64,000 nt of DNA, taken from NCBI RefSeq assembly GCF_003584125.1, contig NZ_QXFL01000001.1:372001-436000 (forward strand). The letters run 5' to 3'. Below the pieces are notes generated by a model. The model was not told the origin of the DNA and did not search any database. It worked only from the letters and a program-made list of their open reading frames with translations. The translations under genes were made by a program, and so were the position numbers. The stretch is from Aurantiacibacter zhengii (lineage in GTDB: Bacteria > Pseudomonadota > Alphaproteobacteria > Sphingomonadales > Sphingomonadaceae). Positions 38,868-48,177 of this stretch are shown piece after piece. Numbering within the stretch: the stretch's first letter is position 1; each line of letters opens with the position of its first letter.

Positions 38868-40184
38868 ATGCGGCATATTGCGATAATAGGTTCCGGCCCA
38901 GCGGGTTACTATACGGCGGAAGCCGCGCAGAAACGGTTCGGCGACGATGTCAAAGTCGACATCTTCGACCGGTTGCCGGTTCCCTACGGACTGATCCGCA
39001 GCGGCGTTGCGCCCGATCACCAGTCCATAAAAGGCGTCTCGCGCCGTTACGAGAAGACCGCGCTGACGCAAAACGTTCGCTTCGTGGGCAATGTCGCCGT
39101 CGGTTCGGACATTTCCGTCGCGCAGTTGCAGGAACTGTACGACGCCGTCGTGCTCGCGACAGGTGCCCCGCAGGATCGCGATCTTGGCATCCCCGGTGAA
39201 TATCTGGACAACTGCTTCGGCAGCGCGGCGTTTGTCGGTTGGTACAATGGACACCCGCAGTTCGCCGGCCTCGACCCCGATCTTTCCGGCAGCACCGCCG
39301 TCGTGATCGGCATGGGCAACGTGGCGCTGGATGTGGCGCGCATGCTCTCGAAGAAGGACGGCGAGTTCGACGGGTCCGACATTGTGGGCCACGCTTTGGA
39401 GGCGCTGGGCGCCAGCACCATAGAGCGGGTGATCCTGCTGGGCAGGCGCGGCGCTCACCAGATAATGATGACGCCAAAGGAACTGGGCGAACTGGCCAGC
39501 CTCGAGCACGCGGCGGCGCACGTCGACCGGGGCGACCTGCCCGCAGAAGCGGAGGATGCCATCCTGGAACCCGGCCTGCGCAAGTCCGTCGCCGTGCTGC
39601 GCGAATTCGCCGCCACGCCCGAGCATATCCGCGCGGAAAAGCGCATTGCCGTGGAGTTCGCCTTTTTCGCCCAGCCCCGCGCCTTCCTGGGTGATGGCAA
39701 GGTCGAAGCCATAGAAGTGGAGCGCACCGAACTGGTAAAGGGCCGCGCCGTCGGGACAGGCGAGATCGAACGCATTCCCGCCGACCTTGTCGTCAGTTGT
39801 ATCGGCTATCGCACGGCGCCCATTCCGGGCGTTCCGTTCGACGAGCGTCAGGGCCGGTTCGCCAACGACGATGGCCGCATACTTCCCGGCCTCTATTGCG
39901 TGGGATGGGCCAGACGCGGCCCGTCAGGCACGATCGGTACCAACAAGCCTGACGGCTTTGGCATTGTCGATCACATCGCCGAAGACATTGCCGCCGGCAC
40001 CCTGGGGCGCGGGGAGAAGAGGGGGCGTGAGGGGTTCGACGCTTTCGCCGCCGAGAAGGGCCTCGACGTGGTTACATTCCGCGACTGGAAGAAGATCGAA
40101 GAGGCCGAAGCCAAGGCCGCCCGCGAGGGATCCCCGCGCGAGAAGTTTATCGATATTGATGCGATGATAAGGGCGGCCGACTAG
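38868..40184 (+). CDS. FAD-dependent ferredoxin/adrenodoxin-NADP reductase-like protein
   Basis: This 438-residue flavoprotein of the adrenodoxin-reductase (FprA) type moves electrons between NADPH and ferredoxin. It starts MRHIAIIGSGPAGYYTAEA with the FAD motif. PVPYGLIRSGVAPDH near residue 37 is a family hallmark, VVIGMGNVALDVARML is the NADPH-binding site, and WARRGPSGTIGTNKPDG near residue 365 is the late FAD motif. The start follows GGGAGAACCGCGA; the longer upstream frame is not family-like. It is divergent from the diguanylate cyclase gene and converges on dnaN. Confidence 0.93.
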   Translation: MRHIAIIGSGPAGYYTAEAAQKRFGDDVKVDIFDRLPVPYGLIRSGVAPDHQSIKGVSRRYEKTALTQNVRFVGNVAVGSDISVAQLQELYDAVVLATGAPQDRDLGIPGEYLDNCFGSAAFVGWYNGHPQFAGLDPDLSGSTAVVIGMGNVALDVARMLSKKDGEFDGSDIVGHALEALGASTIERVILLGRRGAHQIMMTPKELGELASLEHAAAHVDRGDLPAEAEDAILEPGLRKSVAVLREFAATPEHIRAEKRIAVEFAFFAQPRAFLGDGKVEAIEVERTELVKGRAVGTGEIERIPADLVVSCIGYRTAPIPGVPFDERQGRFANDDGRILPGLYCVGWARRGPSGTIGTNKPDGFGIVDHIAEDIAAGTLGRGEKRGREGFDAFAAEKGLDVVTFRDWKKIEEAEAKAAREGSPREKFIDIDAMIRAAD

Positions 40185-40219
40185 ACAAGCCGGCGCCGCG
40201 CCAAGCGCCACCCCCTAAA

Positions 40220-41347
40220 CTACACTCGCATCGGCATCAGCACATATAGCGCGGGGCTGCCTTCGTCCTTGCGGATCAGCGTCGGGGCTCCGGCATCGGC
40301 GAAGTGCATTTCCACGGTGTCGCTGTCGATCTGGTGGAGGATGTCCTTCAGGTAACCGGCGTTGAAGCCGATTTCCATGACGTCGGAGCCATACTGGCCG
40401 GGAACTTCCTCGGTCGCATTGCCGTTGTCCGGGCTGGTGACGCTGAGAGTGACCTTGTCGCCCTCCAGCCCCATTTTCACTGCGCGGGTCTTCTCTGTCG
40501 CGATGGTGGCCACGCGGTCGACGCCAGCGAAAAGCGACTTGGGATCGACTTTCAGCAGCTTGTCGTTACCCGTTGGAATGACGCGGGAATAGTCCGGGAA
40601 CGTGCCGTCGATCAGCTTGCTGGTGAGGACGACCCCGCCCTCCCCGCCCAGGGTAAAGCGGATCTTCGACGGGCTGAGATCGACCTGGACGTTACCCTCC
40701 ATGGCCTCCTCCAGCAGCTTGCGCAGTTCGCCCACGGCCTTTCGCGGCACGATGACGTCGGGCATGCCTTCGGCACCGGCAGGACGCGACAGGGTATAGC
40801 GCGCCAGGCGGTGGCCATCGGTAGCCGCAGCCTTGAGGACGCCACCATCCTCGTCCGCGACGTGGAAGAAAATGCCGTTGAGATAGTACCGCGTCTCCTC
40901 GGTGGAGATAGCGAAGCGCGTGCGGTCGATCAGTTCGGCCAGCGTGGCTGCCGGCATTTCGAAACTGGTCGGCAGGTCGCCTTCCACGATCACCGGAAAA
41001 TCGTCGCGCGGCAGGGTTGGCAGCGAGAAACGGCTGCGCCCGGCCTTCACCGTCATGCGGTTTTCCGCGGTTTCGAGCGAGACTTCGCTGCCATCGGGCA
41101 GCTTGCGCGCAATATCGAACAGCAGGTGCGCCGAAACGGTAATCGCGCCCCCGCTGGAAACGCTGTTTGCTTCCAGGCTCTCGATCACCTGCAAGTCGAG
41201 GTCGGTCGCCATAACCTTCACATGGCCGCCCTCGTCCGCCTCGATCAGAACGTTCGAGAGGATGGGGATGGTGTTCCGCCGCTCCACCACGGACTGCACG
41301 TGAGAGAGACAACGCAGCAGCTTCGCGCGTTCGATGGTGGCCTTCAT
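40220..41347 (-). CDS. dnaN: DNA polymerase III beta sliding clamp
   Basis: DnaN is the ring-shaped processivity clamp of the replicative polymerase. The 375-residue protein has the three clamp domains. Markers are the N-terminus MKATIERAKLLRCLSHVQSVVERRNTIPIL, NRMTVKAGRSRFSLPTLP in domain 1, ATDGHRLARY in domain 2 and the C-terminal YVLMPMRV with the classic MPMR motif. The ATG follows GAGGAAAGATCTGCG. It lies 149 bases downstream of fabG; no dnaA or recF is next to it. Confidence 0.98.
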   Translation of the reverse strand: MKATIERAKLLRCLSHVQSVVERRNTIPILSNVLIEADEGGHVKVMATDLDLQVIESLEANSVSSGGAITVSAHLLFDIARKLPDGSEVSLETAENRMTVKAGRSRFSLPTLPRDDFPVIVEGDLPTSFEMPAATLAELIDRTRFAISTEETRYYLNGIFFHVADEDGGVLKAAATDGHRLARYTLSRPAGAEGMPDVIVPRKAVGELRKLLEEAMEGNVQVDLSPSKIRFTLGGEGGVVLTSKLIDGTFPDYSRVIPTGNDKLLKVDPKSLFAGVDRVATIATEKTRAVKMGLEGDKVTLSVTSPDNGNATEEVPGQYGSDVMEIGFNAGYLKDILHQIDSDTVEMHFADAGAPTLIRKDEGSPALYVLMPMRV

Positions 41348-41496
41348 CGCAGATCTTTCCTCAAACTCTGACGCTGCGTGGCCGGGACAAGCCCGGATTC
41401 GCATGGCTGCGCCGGTAAAATTGCTCGTTCATCCTTAGCGCAGGCATAGGCTCGGGCAAGGATTCGCGGGCGCCATGGCGGATTCCTTGGGGAAAA

Positions 41497-42261
41497 CTAC
41501 CCCAGCATCGCCATGCCGCCGTTCACGTGCAGCACCTGTCCCGTCACGTAGCCCGCTTCCTTCGAAGCGAGGTAAGCCACGGCAGCGCCGATATCGTCGC
41601 CCTCGCCCATCTTGGCCATCGGGATGCGGCCGTTGATCGCGTCCTTCTGCTTGTCGTCCAGCGCGTCGGTCATGGCTGACCGGATGAAGCCGGGCGCAAC
41701 GCAGTTTACGGTGATGCCGCGGGTCGCCAGTTCCTGCGCCAGGCTGCGGCTCATACCCACGACACCGGCCTTTGCCGCGCAATAGTTCATCTGCCCCGGA
41801 TTGCCCGTTGCTCCTACCACGCTGGTAATGTTGACGATCCGGCCAAAGCGGGCCTTCATCATCGGGCGGGCGCTGGCGCGCATCAGGCGGAAGGTGGATT
41901 CAAGGTTGATCCTGATCACCTCGTCCCACTCTTCGTCCTTCATTCGCATGGCCAGATTGTCGCGGGTGATGCCAGCATTGTTCACCAGGATATCGACCTT
42001 GCCCAGCGTATCGAGAGCAGCGGGCACGAGCTCTTCCACCTGCGTGGCATTCGACAGGTTGCAGGTGATCTCCACGTGCCCGTCGTTGTCGTGGTGGGGA
42101 ACCTCGGTGTTCAGCTGCTCGCGGAACGCGCGCAACTTGTCACCATTCGAACCGGACAGTGCGAGGCGCGCACCCTGGCGCGCCAGTGCGTAGGCGATGG
42201 CAGAACCGATGCCACCGCTGGCACCGGTCACGAGAGCGGTCATTCCCTTGAGGTCGAACAT
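41497..42261 (-). CDS. fabG: 3-oxoacyl-ACP reductase
   Basis: FabG reduces 3-oxoacyl-ACP with NADPH in fatty-acid elongation. The 254-residue protein has the SDR motifs TGASGGIG (residues 12-19), NNAGITRDN and the active-site YCAAK, with the FabG-specific ending YVTGQVLHVNGGMAML. The start follows GGAAGTCTGACG, 2 bases after the fabD stop, so fabD-fabG is one unit. acpP and fabF, which often follow fabG, are absent here; dnaN comes next. Confidence 0.95.
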   Translation of the reverse strand: MFDLKGMTALVTGASGGIGSAIAYALARQGARLALSGSNGDKLRAFREQLNTEVPHHDNDGHVEITCNLSNATQVEELVPAALDTLGKVDILVNNAGITRDNLAMRMKDEEWDEVIRINLESTFRLMRASARPMMKARFGRIVNITSVVGATGNPGQMNYCAAKAGVVGMSRSLAQELATRGITVNCVAPGFIRSAMTDALDDKQKDAINGRIPMAKMGEGDDIGAAVAYLASKEAGYVTGQVLHVNGGMAMLG

Positions 42262-42263
42262 CG

Positions 42264-43196
42264 TCAGACTTCCTTTGCCAATGCTTCGATATCTTCCATG
42301 CTCACCACACTGGTGACCGTGACGTCGGGCGCGATCTTGCGGATCATCGGGCCCAGCACCTTGCCGCCCAGTTCGATGAAATGGGTGACGCCGGCCGCTT
42401 CCATGGCCAGTACGCTTTCGCGCCAGCGCACGCGGCCGGTGATCTGTTCCACCAGCAGGTCCTTCTCGGTAGCGGCATCGGTCACTTCGGCTGCGGTCAC
42501 GTTGGCGTAAAGCGGCAGGCGGAATGCCGTGGGCGGCGTATCCTTCAGCGCAAACTTCATGCGCTGGGCGGCAGGTTGCATCAGCGAGCAATGGAAGGGC
42601 GCAGAAACCGGGAGCTTCACGGCGCGCTTGATGCCGTGTTCCTTGGCCAGTTCCACGGCGCGGTCGATCGCTTGCATGTGGCCGGAAAGGACAACCTGCG
42701 TGGGATCGTTGTCATTGGCGACTTCGCATACCTGCCCCTCGGCAGCAGCCTCCGCCAAAGCCTGCGCTTTCTCGAGATCCGCCCCCAGCAGCGCGCACAT
42801 TGCGCCAAGGCCGATGGGAACGGCATCCTGCATGGCGATGCCGCGGGTACGCAGCAGCCGGGCGGTGTCGGACAGGGTAAAGGCCCCGACCGAAGCCAGC
42901 GCCGAATATTCGCCCAGCGAATGCCCGGCAACGCAGTCGCCCTTTTCCGTCAGCGAGAAACCCCCGTCTTCCAGCACGCGCGCGACCGCGATGGCGTTGG
43001 CCATGATGGCGGGCTGCGCGTTGGCAGTCATGGTCAGTTCGGATTCGGGCCCCTCGGCCATCAGGCGCGCCAGTTTCTGGTTCAGCGCGTCGTCGACCTC
43101 CTGGAATACCTCGCGCGCGACACTGCTGGCCTCGGCAAGCTCTACGCCCATGCCGATCTTCTGGCTCCCCTGGCCGGGGAAAACGAATGCAATCAT
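42264..43196 (-). CDS. fabD: Malonyl-CoA:ACP transacylase
   Basis: FabD transfers malonyl groups from CoA to acyl-carrier protein. The 310-residue protein shows FVFPGQGSQKIGMG at the N-terminus, the nucleophile elbow GHSLGEYSA near residue 90, an arginine region near 118, and a histidine in SAPFHCSLM. The ATG follows AAGAAAGGAATTAAC. It is coupled to fabG and preceded by the LD-carboxypeptidase 25 bases upstream on the same strand. Confidence 0.96.
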   Translation of the reverse strand: MIAFVFPGQGSQKIGMGVELAEASSVAREVFQEVDDALNQKLARLMAEGPESELTMTANAQPAIMANAIAVARVLEDGGFSLTEKGDCVAGHSLGEYSALASVGAFTLSDTARLLRTRGIAMQDAVPIGLGAMCALLGADLEKAQALAEAAAEGQVCEVANDNDPTQVVLSGHMQAIDRAVELAKEHGIKRAVKLPVSAPFHCSLMQPAAQRMKFALKDTPPTAFRLPLYANVTAAEVTDAATEKDLLVEQITGRVRWRESVLAMEAAGVTHFIELGGKVLGPMIRKIAPDVTVTSVVSMEDIEALAKEV

Positions 43197-43221
43197 GTTA
43201 ATTCCTTTCTTGCGCGCGGGC

Positions 43222-44052
43222 CTATGCCCCGGCGGCGCTTCGCGCAACACCGAAGGGCACGATAGCGTTTGCCGCATCGTGACCGATATCGGCGCGGCCC
43301 AGGTAGGGAATGCCCGTTCGCTCGCACCAGTATTGCGCGATCTGCACCTCGGTCATGCCGAAATCACGGTCGTTTTCCGGCACGTCGCTGATGCGTCCCA
43401 AGCGCAGGCCTGCCACGCCGCGAAGATGCTGGGTGATGTGGAAGAACAGCCGGTCCACCGCATAAAGATGCTCGGCCACTTCCTCCACCAGCACGACGTG
43501 GCCGGTGAGGTCGGGCATCAGTTCGGTGCCGCACAGCATTGCCAGCGTCATCAGATTGAAGGCGGCCACAGGCCGTTCGTCCAGCCCGGCCTCCAGTGGC
43601 ACGGTTTCGCCGGAAAGGTAGCGGAGCACGCGGCGCACGGCATCTTCCCCGCCCTCGCGGCGGATGTCTCCCGCGAGCGGGCCGTGTACCGGCTTGCCGA
43701 TACCGGCACGGTAAAGCGCCGCCAGCAATGTGCCCGCATCGGAATAGCCGAGGTAAGTCTTCTCACGCGCTGCCTGCGTCAGTCCGGCCATGGCAGGTGC
43801 CGCGATGCGCCCCGCGCCATAGCCGCCCATGGCGAACCACACGGCATCGATGTCGGGATCGTTGGCAGCGGCCAGGAAGGCGTCGAGCCGCTGCGCATCG
43901 TCACCCGCGAAATGCCCCTGTTCTTCAAAGCACTGTTCGGCGAAATTGAGGGCGACGTGCGGAAACTCCGCTGCTGCCAGCGCCTGTACGGCCTCGGCCC
44001 TCGCCCGGCGGATCGGCTTGCCCGGACAGACACAGGTTATGCGCGTGGTCAT
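43222..44052 (-). CDS. LD-carboxypeptidase (S66 family)
   Basis: This 276-residue cytoplasmic serine peptidase is of the S66 type, which removes D-Ala from murein tetrapeptides during cell-wall recycling. Visible motifs are AMGGYGAGRI, the nucleophile in YLGYSDAGTLLAAL, the glutamate region LVEEVAE, and the histidine in ADIGHDAANAIVPFG. It is divergent from the Mur ligase gene at 44177, a natural partner in reusing murein peptides. It runs in the same direction as fabD, 25 bases upstream of it. Confidence 0.87.
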   Translation of the reverse strand: MTTRITCVCPGKPIRRARAEAVQALAAAEFPHVALNFAEQCFEEQGHFAGDDAQRLDAFLAAANDPDIDAVWFAMGGYGAGRIAAPAMAGLTQAAREKTYLGYSDAGTLLAALYRAGIGKPVHGPLAGDIRREGGEDAVRRVLRYLSGETVPLEAGLDERPVAAFNLMTLAMLCGTELMPDLTGHVVLVEEVAEHLYAVDRLFFHITQHLRGVAGLRLGRISDVPENDRDFGMTEVQIAQYWCERTGIPYLGRADIGHDAANAIVPFGVARSAAGA

Positions 44053-44176
44053 CCTCTTCGCCTAGCCTGACTGGAAACGCGCGTCACCCCTTCCGCAGCG
44101 CGCATTCATGGCATTTCCGCAGCATTTCATAAAACGCACTTTCGCTACCCCCGGCAACCTGTCTAGGAGTGGGCCA

Positions 44177-45586
44177 ATGAACGAGCATTCCCCTCCCCCG
44201 TCCTATTTCTTCTGCGGTATTGGCGGATCGGGCATGCTGCCCCTTGCGCAGATCGTCAAAGGCCTTGGCGCCGAAGTCGGCGGATCGGATCGCAGCCACG
44301 ACCAAGGGCGCACGCCGGAGAAGTTCGCCTGGCTGGAACGCCAGGGCTTCAGGCTCTTTCCGCAGGACGGCAGCGGACTGACAAGCGGAGAGCAGGTGCT
44401 GGTGGCCAGCGCCGCGATAGAGGATACCGTGCCCGAGGTTATCCGCGCGCGATCCCTGGGCTGCCCGCGCCTGACCCGTGCCGAACTGCTGTCGAAGCTG
44501 TTCAACGCAGCGCCGGTATCGCTCGCTGTGGGCGGTACCAGTGGCAAGTCCACCACCACCGCCATGCTGGGATGGATTCTGGAACATACCGGCCGGTCAC
44601 CCACCATCATGAACGGCGCGGTGATGAAGAACTTCACGGCACCGGATAATCCGTTCGCCAGCGCAGTTGTCGGCCGCAGCGATGTTTTTGTCAGCGAGGT
44701 GGACGAGAGCGATGGGTCCATTGCCCTCTACAATCCCACCGTTGCCGTGCTGCTGAACATCAGCCTCGACCACAAGAGCATGGAGGAACTGCGACACCTG
44801 TTCGGCGACTTCCTGCGCCGGGCCGACAAGGCCGTGGTCAATCTGGATGACGACGACGCCGAATTCCTTGCGCGCAAGTGCAAGAATGTCCTCTCCTTCG
44901 CCATCGACAACCGGGAGGCCACGCTGGGGATCGAACCGGGCACGATCCAGGAAAGCGAGACGCAGACGGAAGCCATCCTTGTCGACCGGCGCGAGGACGT
45001 GGGGCATTCGTTGCGCCTACCCATGCCCGGGCGGCACAATCTCCAAAATGCCCTCGCGGCCATCGCGGCAGCCGTGGCGGTTGGCATTTCCGTGCACGAC
45101 GCGGCAATCGCGCTTACCAAGTTCAGTGGCCTCGCGCGCCGTTTCGACGTCATCGGCACGAGCGAGAGCGGCGTGACCGTGATCGACGATTTTGGTCATA
45201 ACCCGGAAAAGGCGCGAGCTACCCTTCGCACGCTGAAGGCGCAGGAAGGGCGCGTCATCGCCTTCTTTCAGCCCCACGGATACGGCCCTCTTCGGCAAAT
45301 GGGCACCGAACTTGCGGAGACCTTCGCCGAGGAACTTGGGCCGGACGATATCGCGATCATGTGCGAGCCAGTCTATTTCGGCGGCACGGTGGATCGCAGC
45401 GAGGGCAGTGAGCGGATCGTCACGCTGATCAACGAGGCAGGTGGGAACGCAGAATACATCGCAACGCGCGAGGACTGCGGTGATCGCATCGTTGAATTGG
45501 CACGGCCGGGTGACCGCGTGGCAGTGATGGGCGCACGCGACGACACGCTGACCACATTCGCGCAGGGCCTGCTCAAGCGTCTGTGA
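44177..45586 (+). CDS. Mur ligase, MurC/Mpl type (murein peptide recycling candidate)
   Basis: This 469-residue ATP-dependent ligase of the MurC/Mpl group would join UDP-MurNAc to L-Ala or to a recycled murein peptide. The N-terminal domain begins YFFCGIGGSGMLPLAQIVKG, the ATP P-loop GGTSGKSTT lies near residue 120, and EVDESDGSI and NISLDHKSMEEL follow. The motif usually DDYGHHPTE (MurC) or DDFAHHPTA (Mpl) reads DDFGHNPEK, so the acceptor is not settled. I favour Mpl because of the adjacent LD-carboxypeptidase. Start: ATG after AGGAGTGGGCCA; an upstream frame of 23 codons is rejected. The next gene overlaps its stop (GTGA). Confidence 0.85.
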   Translation: MNEHSPPPSYFFCGIGGSGMLPLAQIVKGLGAEVGGSDRSHDQGRTPEKFAWLERQGFRLFPQDGSGLTSGEQVLVASAAIEDTVPEVIRARSLGCPRLTRAELLSKLFNAAPVSLAVGGTSGKSTTTAMLGWILEHTGRSPTIMNGAVMKNFTAPDNPFASAVVGRSDVFVSEVDESDGSIALYNPTVAVLLNISLDHKSMEELRHLFGDFLRRADKAVVNLDDDDAEFLARKCKNVLSFAIDNREATLGIEPGTIQESETQTEAILVDRREDVGHSLRLPMPGRHNLQNALAAIAAAVAVGISVHDAAIALTKFSGLARRFDVIGTSESGVTVIDDFGHNPEKARATLRTLKAQEGRVIAFFQPHGYGPLRQMGTELAETFAEELGPDDIAIMCEPVYFGGTVDRSEGSERIVTLINEAGGNAEYIATREDCGDRIVELARPGDRVAVMGARDDTLTTFAQGLLKRL

Positions 45587-45894
45587 GTACTTACGCCAAG
45601 TCGTGGATCACATCATTGCTGCTCACGGCCACCTTTGCCGTGCTGCTATGGTCCTTCATCGAACCGCTTCCGCTGCCCGTAACTCCCGAAGTTGGCCGTG
45701 CGATCGCCTTCGGGTTGGTTATCGTTGTCGGCGTTCTGGCCAGCAAATTTCCCAAGTGCCAGCATTGCCTGCATCCAGTGAACGAGCCCGAGTACGGGTC
45801 AGGCTTCAGCATTTTCATGTTCCGCCCATCCCGGCCCAGGCGAACGTGCGGATATTGCGGGACGAACCTCTTGCACACCCCGCAGCCCGACTAA
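45583..45894 (+). CDS. Small membrane protein with zinc-ribbon-like cysteines
   Basis: This 103-residue protein has two hydrophobic segments (about residues 8-26 and 40-54) followed by a cytoplasmic tail with two CxxC pairs, CQHC and CGYC, about 30 residues apart, which could bind zinc. I recognise no family. It starts at a GTG within the Mur ligase stop (GTGA overlap), so it is co-translated with it. Whether it serves the same wall-recycling process is unknown. Confidence 0.65.
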   Translation: MSTYAKSWITSLLLTATFAVLLWSFIEPLPLPVTPEVGRAIAFGLVIVVGVLASKFPKCQHCLHPVNEPEYGSGFSIFMFRPSRPRRTCGYCGTNLLHTPQPD

Positions 45895-45964
45895 GTCTTT
45901 TGCAACGATTGTAGGGCATGGTCCCTGTTTCGCAACCAATCGAACGAAGAGCACGGGCCTGAAA

Positions 45965-46264
45965 ATGCAGAAGAATTATCGCCAAAGCGGCGTCGGCATG
46001 CTGGATGCGGCACCCGGCACCTACATGGTCCACGCCTACTTCGATGACAATCAGGTCGATCTGGTGAAGTGTACCGTGATCGGCTGGCAGGTTATGCAGG
46101 ACAGGCACCTGACGCCCCTGGTGCTGGATCCGCGCGCAGTGGACGAGGACGGGTGGGTCATCATCCACCCCGACGGCCGCGTGGAGGCCGAGGACGGGCG
46201 CAACTGGCCCACGCAGGAAGCCTGGTTACAGGACGAGCGTCAGCTGCGGCGCAGTGCGGCCTGA
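45965..46264 (+). CDS. Hypothetical protein
   Basis: This 99-residue soluble protein has no signal, membrane segment or familiar motif. The start is MQKNYRQSGVGMLD; the C-terminus is acidic then basic (EDERQLRR-type). The gene has usual GC-rich codon use, is 70 bases after the small membrane protein and converges on the DUF808 gene 4 bases away. No function can be offered. Confidence 0.55.
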   Translation: MQKNYRQSGVGMLDAAPGTYMVHAYFDDNQVDLVKCTVIGWQVMQDRHLTPLVLDPRAVDEDGWVIIHPDGRVEAEDGRNWPTQEAWLQDERQLRRSAA

Positions 46265-46268
46265 TCGC

Positions 46269-47213
46269 CTAGTGCGCTTCGGCCCCGCCGCCGATGCCCA
46301 GCACCTTGTGCAGCACAAAGACGATTACCGCTCCCAGCACCAGTCCGGTCACGGCTGAAAGCCCGGCAAAGGTAAGCCAGCCGAACAGGCCACCGGCGAT
46401 AGCGGACACGCCGTGCTCGATCCCTTCGACCCAGTGCTCAGGCCCGGAAATGCCGATTTCTGCCAGCCCGTGCAGGATGATCCCGCCGCCGACCCACAGC
46501 ATGGCAATCGTGCCGACGAAGGAAAGCAAGGTCAGCAGGTGGGGCATGGCGCGCACCAGCAGCTCGCCGAACTTGCGCCCGGCGCTGGTCGCGCCTTCCT
46601 TGGCAAGGTGGAGACCGACATCGTCCATCTTCACGATCATGCCGACCACGCCATAGACGCCGACCGTAACCGCCACGCCGACGATGGCCAGCACTCCGGC
46701 GCGGGTAATCAGATCTTCGGCGGCAACTTCGTTCAGTGTGATCGCCATGATTTCCGCAGACAGGATCAGGTCGGTACGTATGGCACCGGCAACCCGCTGT
46801 TTCTCGAACGCGGCGGGATCTTCGATTGTGTCGTCCACTGTCTTGCCGTGCTTCGCACCGCCCAGCTTCTCGATAACCTTCTCCGCGCCTTCGTACGAGA
46901 GGTAGGAACCGCCGAGCATCAGGATGAACACGATCGCCTGCGGCAGGAATTCGCTGAGCAGCAGCGCGCCCGGCAACAGGATAACCAGCTTGTTGAACAA
47001 GCTGCCCTTGGTGATTTTCCAGATGATCGGCAGTTCGCGCGCTGGCGACAGGCCGGTGACGTAGCTGGGCGTCACCGCCGCATCGTCGATCACCACGCCT
47101 GCTGTCTTGGACCCTGCGCGTCCCGCGGCAGCGGCAATGTCGTCCACACTGGCAGAGGCGGTGCGGGCGATGATCGATACGTCGTCAAGCAGGGCTACAA
47201 GGCCACCGGGCAT
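46269..47213 (-). CDS. DUF808 family membrane protein
   Basis: This 314-residue membrane protein matches DUF808 (YedI-like), a family of unknown function. It begins MPGGLVALLDDVSIIARTAS, and has AAGRAGSKTAGVVIDDAAVTPSYV and then PELP-like ARELPIIWKI, both family features. About six membrane helices follow, between residues 75 and 310. The start ATG overlaps the upstream stop by one base (TGATG), so it forms a pair with the gene at 47213-47611. No clear regulatory site is seen. Confidence 0.85.
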   Translation of the reverse strand: MPGGLVALLDDVSIIARTASASVDDIAAAAGRAGSKTAGVVIDDAAVTPSYVTGLSPARELPIIWKITKGSLFNKLVILLPGALLLSEFLPQAIVFILMLGGSYLSYEGAEKVIEKLGGAKHGKTVDDTIEDPAAFEKQRVAGAIRTDLILSAEIMAITLNEVAAEDLITRAGVLAIVGVAVTVGVYGVVGMIVKMDDVGLHLAKEGATSAGRKFGELLVRAMPHLLTLLSFVGTIAMLWVGGGIILHGLAEIGISGPEHWVEGIEHGVSAIAGGLFGWLTFAGLSAVTGLVLGAVIVFVLHKVLGIGGGAEAH

Positions 47214-47611
47214 CAGTTACGCTCCTGTGCTGGAATGGGTCCGAACGTCCACTGCGTTTGATTCCCACGGGATGCCACTACAAGCCTGTGCGTGCGCGGG
47301 AGTTCCGAGAAGGCGAGATAGGCATTGACCGGATCGTCGTCCGAGAACTGGCAGAGCAGGCGTTCGCTACCGTTGAAATAGAAGTCTCGCGTTGACGAGC
47401 CGAAGTACTGGAAATGCTGATCGTCGTCCGGCGCGGACTCGCAAGTTTCGATCAGAGCGCGCCATTCGTCGCGGTCGGCCTGCTTCATGTCGGACAAGGC
47501 AAAACTCAAGCTGGAAGAGACGCCGTTATCGGTGTTCCTTTCGAACACGTTCGAAAACAATGCGAACGCAGCTACAGCGCCAACTATGGCAAGGGCCCAT
47601 TTCATTTCCAT
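47213..47611 (-). CDS. Hypothetical membrane-anchored protein
   Basis: This 132-residue protein has an N-terminal hydrophobic segment (residues 3-20) that could be an anchor or uncleaved signal, followed by a polar domain with two cysteines (ETCESAP, LLCQFSD). No family is recognised. The start follows AGGAACGGGG. It is coupled to the DUF808 gene. The 200-base gap upstream leads to rpsF on the other strand and would hold both promoters. Confidence 0.62.
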   Translation of the reverse strand: MEMKWALAIVGAVAAFALFSNVFERNTDNGVSSSLSFALSDMKQADRDEWRALIETCESAPDDDQHFQYFGSSTRDFYFNGSERLLCQFSDDDPVNAYLAFSELPRTHRLVVASRGNQTQWTFGPIPAQERN

Positions 47612-47811
47612 CCCCGTTCCTTAACCCCCGATCTGCCTGCCGCAACCCTGTATCCACGCTTGCATTCTGCGCCAGTCCCGCTATGTGCGCGCCTTCCGCA
47701 GTATCACGGGCAAGAGTGCCTTTACGCGGAAAATCGAAGAAAGCCGGAGGGACGCGTACGGAATTCGCCGTGCCAATGTCAGCGATCGGCATGAAGTGAA
47801 AGGAAGCACGC

Positions 47812-48177
47812 ATGGCTCAGTATGAGCATGTTTTCCTCGCGCGTCAGGACTTGAGCCAGGCTCAGGTTGATGCGCTTGCTGCCAGCGCCACGGAAATCGT
47901 GGAAGCGCAGGGCGGCAAGGTCGTGAAGACCGAGACCTGGGGCCTGAAGTCCCTCGCATACAAGATCGACCGCAACCGCAAGGCGCATTTCGTGATGCTC
48001 AACATCGAGGGCCCCGGCTCTCTGGTGGCCGAGCTCGAGCGCCAGAACCGCATCAACGAAGATGTGATCCGCTGGCTGACGATCGCCGTGGAAGAGCATG
48101 AAGACGGCCCGTCTGTCATGATGCGCAAGAACGACCGCGACAAGAAGCGCCGTTCCGACCGTGAGGAGCGTAACTGA
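47812..48177 (+). CDS. rpsF: 30S ribosomal protein S6
   Basis: S6 binds S18 and 16S rRNA in the platform of the small subunit. The 121-residue protein has the usual start [19 protein letters not shown]. The region [23 protein letters not shown] is also typical. The charged C-terminus ([13 protein letters not shown]) is a normal feature. It has a good ribosome binding site (GAAAGGAAG) and leads the rpsF-rpsR-rplI operon; its stop shares a base with the rpsR start. Confidence 0.98.
   Translation: MAQYEHVFLARQDLSQAQVDALAASATEIVEAQGGKVVKTETWGLKSLAYKIDRNRKAHFVMLNIEGPGSLVAELERQNRINEDVIRWLTIAVEEHEDGPSVMMRKNDRDKKRRSDREERN

Noticed and set aside
47660-47687. TTGCAT-N16-TATGTG, a possible promoter for rpsF
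   Set aside because: Plausible but too weak to list; GC-rich alphaproteobacterial promoters cannot be called by eye from one match.
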